From the NCBI GenBank assembly GCA_002425705.1, contig DIMT01000010.1:134537-139615 (forward strand): a stretch of 5,079 nt of DNA, read 5' to 3'. How positions within the stretch are numbered: the stretch's first letter is position 1; every line of letters begins with the position of its first letter. A program made the position numbers and the translations under genes. Under the pieces are notes generated by a model. The model worked only from the letters and a program-made list of their open reading frames with translations, was not told the DNA's origin and searched no databases. This DNA comes from Firmicutes bacterium UBA5559 (GTDB taxonomy: Bacteria; Bacillota; Clostridia; Peptostreptococcales; Anaerovoracaceae). Positions 1 to 5,079 of the stretch are shown here, piece by piece.

Positions 1-1
1 G

Positions 2-1156
2 GCGGGTTTAGTAGAGGGCATGGAATTGTGTCCTGTCTGTGACTTGGCAGATTTGGTCCGGCAGCTGAATCAGCCCGGGATTATTTTCAATTCCTTTTCA
101 GGAACGGGAACGACAGGACAGGTACGTTATTCCGGGAAGGAACCAGCATTGGAAAAGGGACCCGATTATCGGGAAGTCATTGGACAGGAAGGGGCTAAAA
201 GGGCTATGGTGATTGCTGCTGCAGGATTTCACAATCTGTTGCTGACAGGAGTTCCCGGTTCCGGTAAAAGCCTGTTGGCCAGATGCTTGCCGTCCATTCT
301 GCCGCCCATGGACCAGGAGGAGATCTTTCAGGCGACAAAAATCCACAGCGTGGCGGGGGCCTTGACCCGGGAGGAACCCATAGTCCGTCATCGACCTTTT
401 CGGATGCCTCATCACACGGTATCCCCCACCGCCTTGACTGGAGGAGGAAGAAAAATGAAGCCGGGAGAACTTTCTCTTGCCCACCTGGGAGTTCTTTTTC
501 TGGATGAAATGCCTGAATTTCCCAGGGAAGTACTGGAAACACTCCGACAGCCCCTGGAAGACGGTGTTATCCGGATTCATCGGCTGGCAGGCAGCGTCAC
601 CTACCCTTGCCGTTTTTTACTGCTGGGTTCCAGCAACCCTTGCCGATGCGGTTATCATGGTTCTTCTGACCATCATTGTACCTGTACTCCCGCCCAGATA
701 AAAAGCTATCAGGATCGGATCTCCGGCCCATTACTGGATCGGATGGATCTGACGATCAGGATATCGGCGGTTCCCCTGACCGAGGCCCTGGGTCTGGATC
801 AGGGCCTGCATCAAAGAGCAAGCCGTAGGGAAACGAGAATGGAATCGGAGGAAATGAGAAATCTGGTTCTTCGGGGGCGAAAGAAACAGAAAGCTCGTTT
901 CAGCGGTGCGGGACTAACCTTTAATTCCCAGTTGGATGGTGAATTACTGGAGCGTTTCTGCCCTATGGAAAAGCAGGCTCGAAGCCTTTCCCTGGAAGCA
1001 TCGGAAGGAATGGGTCTCTCCATGCGTGGATATAAGAAGATTGTTCGGGTTGCCAGGACCATCGCGGATCTGGAGGAAGAGGAGATCATCCGGGTTTCTC
1101 ATGTGGCAGAAGCTCTTCAGTATCGGGATCAACAGGAAAGGACCGGAATCCGATGA
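2..1156 (+). CDS. comM: ComM/YifB-family AAA+ ATPase (Mg-chelatase-like), 5' partial
   Basis: The reading frame is open from the left edge (frame of base 2). The residues before the first Met (AGLVEG, then MELCPVCDLADLV) match the family's 'EGIEVYPV.. L..LV' segment, so the Met at 20 is internal. About 384 residues are visible of the family's usual ~510; the missing part is the N-terminal Lon-protease-like (ChlI) domain. Visible in order: the 'VIGQEGAKRA' entry to the AAA+ core, Walker A GVPGSGKS (248-271), Walker B VLFLDE (491-508), a sensor-1/cysteine cluster NPCRCG...CTC (635-685), RISGPLLDRMD with the likely arginine finger (716-748), and the C-terminal Mg_chelatase_C segment SMRGYKK...ARTIADL (1019-1072). 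Family knowledge: ComM is a hexameric helicase that promotes branch migration of single-stranded DNA during natural transformation, and it also occurs in species not known to be competent. All ATPase motifs look intact. It is followed by dprA with a 4-base overlap. The family call is secure; the role in this organism is inferred. Confidence 0.95.
   Translation, partial: AGLVEGMELCPVCDLADLVRQLNQPGIIFNSFSGTGTTGQVRYSGKEPALEKGPDYREVIGQEGAKRAMVIAAAGFHNLLLTGVPGSGKSLLARCLPSILPPMDQEEIFQATKIHSVAGALTREEPIVRHRPFRMPHHTVSPTALTGGGRKMKPGELSLAHLGVLFLDEMPEFPREVLETLRQPLEDGVIRIHRLAGSVTYPCRFLLLGSSNPCRCGYHGSSDHHCTCTPAQIKSYQDRISGPLLDRMDLTIRISAVPLTEALGLDQGLHQRASRRETRMESEEMRNLVLRGRKKQKARFSGAGLTFNSQLDGELLERFCPMEKQARSLSLEASEGMGLSMRGYKKIVRVARTIADLEEEEIIRVSHVAEALQYRDQQERTGIR
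1134..1156 (+). promoter_or_regulatory. comM-dprA ATGA overlap with internal ribosome binding site
   Basis: The dprA start codon ATG (1153-1155) overlaps the comM stop TGA (1154-1156) as ATGA. A purine-rich Shine-Dalgarno-like stretch AGGAAAGGA (1134-1142) lies inside the comM C-terminus, 10 bases upstream of the dprA ATG. This is the usual arrangement for translational coupling by re-initiation, and it supports the start chosen for dprA. Confidence 0.75.
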
Positions 1157-2016
1157 AAAATACTTCCTTTAATATGGTCCGCCGGACAGAAACCGACTAC
1201 CCGCCGCTGCTCAGGATGATCAAGGATCCTCCGGAAACTCTTTATTATAAAGGAAACCTGGCACTGGCTTCCCGGACCTGTATTTCTGTCGTGGGTTCCC
1301 GACATGGCACGGCCTATGGAAGGTGGGTAGCCCGGCAGATTGGAAGCAAGACAGCCAGATATAATATTCCCCTGGTCAGCGGTTTGGCTGCCGGCATCGA
1401 TGCTGCCGGTCATCAGAGCGCTCTGGATCATCAGGGGCCTACCATCGCTGTCCTTGGAACTGGCATTGACATCTGCTATCCCCGTTCCAATCAGCACCTG
1501 ATGACTGAAATCGAAGAAAAGGGCCTGATCCTGACCGAGTACCCTCCTGGTTTCCGTGCCACTCCCTATAGTTTCCCAGCCCGAAATCGGATCATCAGCG
1601 GCCTTTCTGCAGCCACAGTGGTGGTGGAAGCTGGGATATCAAGCGGTTCATTGATTACTGCCGGATTTTCCGAAGACCAGGGCAGGCGGACCTACGGGGT
1701 ACCGGGCAACATCAACAGCATTTTCAGCGCTGGCACGAACAGACTGATCGCTGACGGTGTCATGCCTTTCATTAGCTTCGAAGATGTGATGGATGATCTG
1801 GGGATTCCAAGGATAGGGGAAGAGGAGGTGTTGAAAACTCTTGGTCAGGATGAAATTCGGATATATCAGGCATTGGCAGAAGGCGGAGAGATGACGGCGG
1901 ACGAGCTATGCCGAAAGACGGGAAAACCCATCCCTCAGGTCAATGCCCTGGTGACGATTATGGAAATGAAAGGTGTCCTCTGGACCAGCCTCGGAAAAAT
2001 TTTTATTGCAAAATAA
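1153..2016 (+). CDS. dprA: DNA-processing protein DprA (Smf), short form without N-terminal SAM/HhH domain
   Basis: DprA binds single-stranded DNA in the cytoplasm and loads RecA onto it during natural transformation. The 287-aa product carries the extended Rossmann fold: YPPLLRMIKDPPETLYYKGNL (about residues 16-36), VVGSR (46-50), SGLAAGID (76-83), a 'TIAVLGTGIDICYP' strand (97-110), FPARNRIISGLS (141-152), SGSLITA (164-170) and the GVPGNINS...SAGTNRLI segment (182-199). Residues about 228-287 form the C-terminal winged-helix domain (TADELCRKTG...IMEMKGVL). The YP..L motif starts at residue 16, so the N-terminal SAM/helix-hairpin-helix domain of, for example, the S. pneumoniae protein is missing. 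The frame upstream of the ATG is open, but it lies over conserved comM sequence and its translation does not resemble that domain, so the ATG in the ATGA overlap is the likely start. The Arg/Lys usual in SGLA(R/K)GID is Ala here. Identity is secure; competence in this organism is not shown. Confidence 0.96.
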   Translation: MKNTSFNMVRRTETDYPPLLRMIKDPPETLYYKGNLALASRTCISVVGSRHGTAYGRWVARQIGSKTARYNIPLVSGLAAGIDAAGHQSALDHQGPTIAVLGTGIDICYPRSNQHLMTEIEEKGLILTEYPPGFRATPYSFPARNRIISGLSAATVVVEAGISSGSLITAGFSEDQGRRTYGVPGNINSIFSAGTNRLIADGVMPFISFEDVMDDLGIPRIGEEEVLKTLGQDEIRIYQALAEGGEMTADELCRKTGKPIPQVNALVTIMEMKGVLWTSLGKIFIAK

Positions 2017-2034
2017 AGATTTAGCAAATATAAT
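2006..2034 (+). promoter_or_regulatory. Predicted sigma-A-type promoter for topA
   Basis: A -35-like TTGCAA (2006-2011) and a perfect -10 TATAAT (2029-2034) are separated by exactly 17 bases. The -35 lies in the last codons of dprA and the -10 is 12 bases past the dprA stop. Transcription would begin near 2040-2042, giving a topA leader of about 70 bases. The surrounding sequence is AT-rich, unlike the flanking genes. There is no extended -10 TG. The -35 matches the consensus at four of six positions. Confidence 0.72.
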
Positions 2035-2048
2035 CATTCATTGAACCG

Positions 2049-2065
2049 GGATTCAGACGGAATCC
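2049..2065 (+). repeat. Small hairpin in the topA leader
   Basis: GGATTC (2049-2054) and GAATCC (2060-2065) form a perfect 6-bp stem with the 5-base loop AGACG. It sits just downstream of the predicted start of transcription, and no T-run follows, so it is not a Rho-independent terminator. It could be an mRNA-stabilising 5' stem, a protein-binding inverted repeat, or chance. Confidence 0.45.
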
Positions 2066-2083
2066 AGGGAAACCAGGTAATAG

Positions 2084-2091
2084 GGTTAACC
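2084..2091. repeat. 8-bp perfect palindrome GGTTAACC before the topA ribosome binding site
   Basis: GGTTAACC is a complete palindrome that ends three bases before the AGGAGG of topA. Its position would suit a small operator or translational control element, but an 8-bp palindrome can easily arise by chance. I do not recognise it as a known regulator's site. Confidence 0.25.
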
Positions 2092-2094
2092 GAT

Positions 2095-2100
2095 AGGAGG
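2095..2100 (+). promoter_or_regulatory. Ribosome binding site of topA (AGGAGG)
   Basis: A full-consensus AGGAGG lies 8 bases before the ATG at 2109. Another ATG at 2101 abuts the site directly and is in a different frame, so the spacing decides for 2109. That start also gives the expected TopA N-terminus (MAKSKALVIVESPSKAKTI). Confidence 0.9.
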
Positions 2101-2108
2101 ATGATAAT

Positions 2109-4181
2109 ATGGCTAAATCCAAGGCTTTGGTGATTGTGGAATCACCATCCAAGGCAAAGACCATAGGCAAGTTTCTGGGCAGTAACTACAAGGTGGTGGC
2201 ATCGGTAGGTCATGTCAGAGATCTTCCCAAAAGCAAAATGGGAATCAACATAGAGAATAATTTTGATCCGGAATATATTTCGATCCGAGGCAAGGGCGAT
2301 GTGATCAAAGCCATGCGTTCCGAAGCGAAAAATGCTTCGAAAATCTATCTGGCAACGGATAATGACCGGGAGGGTGAAGCGATTTCCTGGCATATTGCCT
2401 TTCTGCTGGGAATCGATGAAGCTTCGGCCAACCGGATTGTTTTTAATGAAATTACCAAAACAGCCATTCAGCAGGCGGTGAAAAATCCTCGGGCCATCGA
2501 CCGGAAACTGGTGGATGCCCAGCAGGCCAGGAGGGTGCTGGACCGACTGGTAGGGTACCAGATCAGTCCTCTCCTATGGAGAAAGGTCCGGAGGGGACTC
2601 AGTGCCGGACGGGTACAATCTGCAGCCCTGAAGATCATCTGCGACCGGGAAAAACAAATCCGGGAGTTTATTCCCAAGGAATTCTGGACCATCAGCGCCG
2701 ACCTCCTGAAACAGGATGAGGCTAAATCTTCCAAGCCATTTAATGCCAAACTTTGGGAATATAAAGGAAGCAAACTGTCGGTGGATGACCAGGCTTCAGC
2801 GGAAGCCATCTGCCGTCAACTGGAAGGAAATTCCTACGTGGTCGCCGCGGTGGAGAAGAAGGAACGGATCCGAAAGGCCAGCGCTCCTTTTACCACCAGC
2901 AGCCTCCAGCAGGATGCTTCCAATAAACTGGGCTTTCAGACGAAAAAGACTATGCAGATTGCCCAGCAGCTTTATGAGGGGGTTGACGTAAAGGGCCATG
3001 GCACCGTTGGCCTGGTCACCTATATCCGTACCGACTCGGTTCGGGTATCGGATGATGCCCGGAAGGCGGCGGCAGACTATATAAAAAGCATCATCGGGGC
3101 TGAATATCTGGCAGACAACCGATACACCAATAAGAAAAAGGATGTTCAGGATGCCCATGAAGCGATTCGGCCCAGCTATGTTGAGCTGACCCCCGATTCC
3201 ATCAAGGACTCCCTGACGAAAGATCAGTATCAGCTTTACCGGCTGATCTGGTCTCGGTTTATGGCCAGCCAGATGGCACCGGTGGTATACGACGGGGTTT
3301 CCGTGGATATACAAAACGGAGACTATGTTTTCCGTGCTACTGGTTCCCGGGTTCGTTTCGACGGTTACCTGAGAATTTACGTGGATAATGCAGAAGAAAA
3401 TGAAGAAAAAATGCTTCCGGAGCTGGTTGTGGGTGAGAGTCTGGAACTGAAAACCCTGAACAGCGATCAGAACTTTACTCAGCCCCCGGCCCGGTTTACC
3501 GAAGCCAGTTTAGTAAAGGATCTGGAAGAAAAGAATATCGGCCGTCCCAGTACCTACGCTCCCATCATTGCCACCCTGCTGGACCGGCGCTATATCCTTC
3601 GGGAGAAGAAATCCCTGGTTCCGACGGATTTGGGCTTCGTGGTCACCGAATTGATGGAAAAATATTTTACGGAAATCGTGGATGCGGATTTCACTGCCAA
3701 TTTGGAAGACAAACTGGACGATATTGAAGTTAAAAGCCTTGACTGGAAAGAAATTGTAGCCGATTTCTATCATATTTTTGAAAAAGAACTAAAGGTTGCG
3801 GAAGAAGAAATCGAGAAAGTGGTCATCGAAGATGAACTGACCGGGGAACTCTGTGAAAAATGCGGAAAGCCCATGGCCAGAAAACAAGGCCGGTTCGGTG
3901 ATTTTATTGCCTGCACCGGTTACCCGGAATGCAAGAACACAAAGCAGATCGTCAATACGGTGGACGCTCAGTGTCCGAAATGTGGCAGGGACATTATCGT
4001 CCGACGGGGGAAATCCGGCCGGGTTTTCTATGGATGCAGTGGCTATCCAGACTGTGATCAGGTCTTCTGGAACAAGCCCACCTCAAAAAAATGTCCGGAG
4101 TGCAGCTCTGTTCTTCTGGAAAAAAAGACAAAAACCTCCAGCTTGGCGTGTTCCAATCCGGAATGTGGGTATAAAGAATAG
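2109..4181 (+). CDS. topA: DNA topoisomerase I (type IA, omega protein)
   Basis: TopA relaxes negatively supercoiled DNA by passing one strand through a transient single-strand break, held by a 5'-phosphotyrosine bond, without ATP. The 690-aa length is close to B. subtilis TopA. The TOPRIM domain begins at once: VIVESPSKAKTI carries the catalytic Glu11, and ATDNDREGEA holds the metal-binding D84-x-D86-x-E88 acidic residues. The central core includes DAQQARRVLDRLVGYQISPLLW (136-157) and LSAGRVQSAAL (164-174). The active-site tyrosine is Tyr305 in LVTYIRTDSVRVS, followed by DAHEAIRP (348-355) and NIGRPSTYAPII (476-487). The C-terminus has three tetracysteine zinc ribbons: C582/C585/C602/C608, C622/C625/C643/C649 and C662/C665/C681/C686. 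All key residues are present. It has its own likely promoter and leader at 2006-2108. Two A7 runs near the 3' end are listed separately. No terminator is seen between topA and hslV. Confidence 0.99.
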   Translation: MAKSKALVIVESPSKAKTIGKFLGSNYKVVASVGHVRDLPKSKMGINIENNFDPEYISIRGKGDVIKAMRSEAKNASKIYLATDNDREGEAISWHIAFLLGIDEASANRIVFNEITKTAIQQAVKNPRAIDRKLVDAQQARRVLDRLVGYQISPLLWRKVRRGLSAGRVQSAALKIICDREKQIREFIPKEFWTISADLLKQDEAKSSKPFNAKLWEYKGSKLSVDDQASAEAICRQLEGNSYVVAAVEKKERIRKASAPFTTSSLQQDASNKLGFQTKKTMQIAQQLYEGVDVKGHGTVGLVTYIRTDSVRVSDDARKAAADYIKSIIGAEYLADNRYTNKKKDVQDAHEAIRPSYVELTPDSIKDSLTKDQYQLYRLIWSRFMASQMAPVVYDGVSVDIQNGDYVFRATGSRVRFDGYLRIYVDNAEENEEKMLPELVVGESLELKTLNSDQNFTQPPARFTEASLVKDLEEKNIGRPSTYAPIIATLLDRRYILREKKSLVPTDLGFVVTELMEKYFTEIVDADFTANLEDKLDDIEVKSLDWKEIVADFYHIFEKELKVAEEEIEKVVIEDELTGELCEKCGKPMARKQGRFGDFIACTGYPECKNTKQIVNTVDAQCPKCGRDIIVRRGKSGRVFYGCSGYPDCDQVFWNKPTSKKCPECSSVLLEKKTKTSSLACSNPECGYKE
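4085..4127 (+). other. Two in-frame slippery A7 runs in topA
   Basis: A7 runs lie at 4085-4091 and 4120-4126. In the topA frame they read A-AAA-AAA (4085-4091) and A-AAA-AAG (4121-4127), both of the X-XXY-YYZ form needed for -1 ribosomal slippage. A -1 shift at either would reach a TAA at 4172-4174 and replace all or the second half of the third zinc ribbon. There is no strong downstream stem-loop or well-placed upstream Shine-Dalgarno, so programmed use is unproven. Lysine-rich coding sequence may be the whole explanation. Confidence 0.25.
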
Positions 4182-4217
4182 TCATAGGGAAAATGAGAAT
4201 TGTTGAAAATGGACTAG

Positions 4218-4223
4218 AGGAGG
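4218..4223 (+). promoter_or_regulatory. Ribosome binding site of hslV (AGGAGG)
   Basis: AGGAGG lies 6 bases before the ATG at 4230. It fixes the start of hslV, and so a six-residue extension (MIEFHA) before the conserved Thr-Thr. The rest of the 48-base topA-hslV gap (4182-4229) shows no terminator and no convincing promoter, so hslV is probably co-transcribed with topA. Confidence 0.9.
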
Positions 4224-4229
4224 AACATA

Positions 4230-4769
4230 ATGATAGAATTTCATGCTACGACTATCGTTGCTGTACGGCGAGGGCCGGATGATATCTGTATCGGTGGCGA
4301 CGGACAGGTGACCATGGGTCAGACCGCCATCATGAAGTCCACGGCAAAGAAAGTCCGGAAGATTTATAAAAATTCAGTCCTGACAGGTTTTGCCGGATCG
4401 GTATCCGATGCCTTCAGTCTGACGGAAAAATTTGAAAAGAAACTGGAAGAACACTCCGGAAATCTGAAAAAAGCGGCGGTAGCGCTGGCTCAGCTTTGGA
4501 GAAGCGACAAAGCCATCCGAAATCTGGAAGCTTTGATGATTGCCGCAGATAAAGAAAGTTTGCTGTTGATTTCCGGTAATGGAGAGGTCATCGAACCGGA
4601 TTCTGCCTATATTGCCATTGGCTCCGGCGGGAATTACGCCCATGCAGCTGCCAGTGCTCTTTATACCCATACGGATATGTCAGCGGAGGAGATCGTTCGG
4701 GAATCTCTCAAGATTGCAGCCTCCATCTGTGTCTATACCAACGACAACATTTCTGTGGAAAAACTGTAG
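4230..4769 (+). CDS. hslV: ATP-dependent protease peptidase subunit HslV (ClpQ)
   Basis: HslV is the proteasome-beta-like peptidase of the two-component HslUV (ClpYQ) protease in the cytoplasm. It forms a double hexamer with the active sites inside, gated by the HslU ATPase. The 179-aa product has the family pattern throughout: TTIVAVRR (7-14), GGDGQVTMGQ (22-31), KKVRKIY (40-46), GFAGSVSDAF (53-62), LEEHSGNLKKAAVALA (72-87), LEALMIAADKESLLLISGNGEV (99-120), IAIGSGGNYA (128-137) and ICVYTND (166-172). By alignment with E. coli HslV, the nucleophile is Thr7, so MIEFHA should be removed. Position 2 is Ile, not the Ser of the B. subtilis MSS start. The Gly of the C-terminal G-x-x-C-x-x-T sodium-site motif is Ala164 here, with C167 and T170 kept. 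Typical lengths are 176 (E. coli) and 181 (B. subtilis). hslU follows 13 bases later. Confidence 0.98.
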   Translation: MIEFHATTIVAVRRGPDDICIGGDGQVTMGQTAIMKSTAKKVRKIYKNSVLTGFAGSVSDAFSLTEKFEKKLEEHSGNLKKAAVALAQLWRSDKAIRNLEALMIAADKESLLLISGNGEVIEPDSAYIAIGSGGNYAHAAASALYTHTDMSAEEIVRESLKIAASICVYTNDNISVEKL

Positions 4770-4782
4770 AGGGGGACAGGAC

Positions 4783-5079
4783 ATGAATGATTTCAATAAA
4801 ATGACACCAAAGGAAATAGTGGCGGAGCTGGATAAATTTATCATCGGTCAGGACGAAGCCAAGAAGTCTGTGGCCATTGCCCTTCGGAACCGCTATCGAA
4901 GAAGTTTGCTGCCGGAGGAAATCCGGGAAGAAATCACCCCGAAAAACATCCTGATGATGGGACCCACTGGTGTCGGTAAGACGGAAATTGCCCGTCGGCT
5001 GGCCAAACTGATGGATGCTCCCTTTGTCAAGGTAGAAGCGACGAAATTTACGGAAGTCGGTTATGTGGGTCGGGACGTG
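4783..5079 (+). CDS. hslU: ATP-dependent protease ATPase subunit HslU (ClpY), 3' partial
   Basis: HslU is the AAA+ unfoldase that recognises substrates, unfolds them and feeds them into HslV. Only the first 99 residues are in the window of the ~450-465 usual for the family, and the frame is open at the right edge. The N-terminus MNDFNKMTPKEIVAELDKFI is followed by IGQDEAKKSVAIALRNRYRR (21-40), Walker A GPTGVGKT (60-67) and ATKFTEVGYVGRDV (86-99). The last includes the GYVG pore loop (93-96) that grips substrate. The start ATG at 4783 has AGGGGG (4770-4775) 7 bases upstream, directly after the hslV stop. The tight spacing implies co-translation with hslV. Walker B, the arginine finger and the C-terminal tail that activates HslV lie beyond the window. 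Confidence 0.97.
   Translation, partial: MNDFNKMTPKEIVAELDKFIIGQDEAKKSVAIALRNRYRRSLLPEEIREEITPKNILMMGPTGVGKTEIARRLAKLMDAPFVKVEATKFTEVGYVGRDV

Noticed and set aside
98..580. Minus-strand open frames, including 98-580 and 2796-3314
   Set aside because: They lie antisense to conserved coding sequence of comM and topA, lack good ribosome binding sites, and their translations show no recognisable family. They are shadows of the + strand genes.
641..685. Cysteine/histidine cluster in ComM as a novel zinc finger
   Set aside because: NPC.CG...C.C is a standard feature of the ComM/YifB family around sensor 1, not an insertion.
712..744. Direct repeat GGATCGGAT in comM (712-720 and 736-744)
   Set aside because: It encodes the conserved 'DRISGPLLDRMD' segment, where the two Asp-Arg pairs explain it. 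It is not a mobile or recombination signal.
1387..1409. GCTGCCGG direct repeat and CCGGCA/TGCCGG inverted repeat in dprA
   Set aside because: They encode the conserved LAAGIDAAGH motif with repeated Ala-Ala-Gly codons. No terminator features are present.
4144..4175. TTGGCG (4144-4149) and TATAAA (4170-4175) as an hslV promoter
   Set aside because: The spacer is 20 bases and the -35 is weak. Both lie in coding sequence of the third TopA zinc ribbon.
4202..4231. TTGAAA (4202-4207) and CATAAT (4226-4231) as a promoter
   Set aside because: The -10 would overlap the hslV start codon, so transcription would begin inside the gene and could not supply its start. The spacing is 18 and the fit is ordinary.
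4193..4282. Small ORF of 29 codons (ATG at 4193) across the topA-hslV gap
   Set aside because: It overlaps the hslV start out of frame, has only an AGGGA two bases before its ATG, and its translation resembles nothing known. It is not a remnant of trmFO or xerC that I can recognise.
1..5079. Frequent short words TCCGG/CCGGA, considered as possible DNA-uptake sequences near competence genes
   Set aside because: The words are only about five bases long, have no shared longer flank, and fit the codon usage. True uptake sequences have a conserved longer core.

Overview
The window is a stretch of bacterial housekeeping chromosome. All genes lie on the + strand, tightly packed, in the order comM(yifB) - dprA - topA - hslV(clpQ) - hslU(clpY). 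The grouping of dprA, topA and hslVU, the B. subtilis-like TopA (690 aa, three C-terminal Cys4 zinc ribbons), the Firmicutes-type HslV start (FHATT) and the strong AGGAGG ribosome binding sites all point to a Firmicute. Composition looks roughly balanced in GC by eye, and a clostridial-class organism seems more likely than a bacillus. The species cannot be named from this sequence.

Layout. Positions 2-1156 hold the 3' three quarters of comM, a MoxR/Mg-chelatase-like AAA+ helicase family gene whose 5' end is outside the window. It overlaps dprA (1153-2016) by the four bases ATGA, so the two DNA-uptake/recombination genes are probably translationally coupled. A good sigma-A-type promoter (TTGCAA-17-TATAAT, 2006-2034) straddles the end of dprA and leads into a leader of about 70 bases with a small hairpin and a palindrome, then topA (2109-4181, DNA topoisomerase I). 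After 48 bases without a visible terminator come hslV (4230-4769) and, 13 bases later, the first 99 codons of hslU, which runs off the right edge.

How the genes work together. ComM and DprA process incoming single-stranded DNA: DprA loads RecA, and ComM promotes branch migration. TopA relaxes negative supercoils. HslV is the peptidase and HslU the unfoldase of one ATP-dependent protease. The topA promoter suggests that topA-hslV-hslU can be transcribed independently of comM-dprA.

I found no mobile element, CRISPR array, RNA gene, cryptic small gene or undescribed system. The points worth a second look are modest: a DprA without the usual N-terminal domain, an HslV propeptide without the B. 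subtilis-type serine, absence of trmFO and xerC between topA and hslV, the structured topA leader, and two in-frame slippery A7 runs around the third zinc ribbon of TopA.
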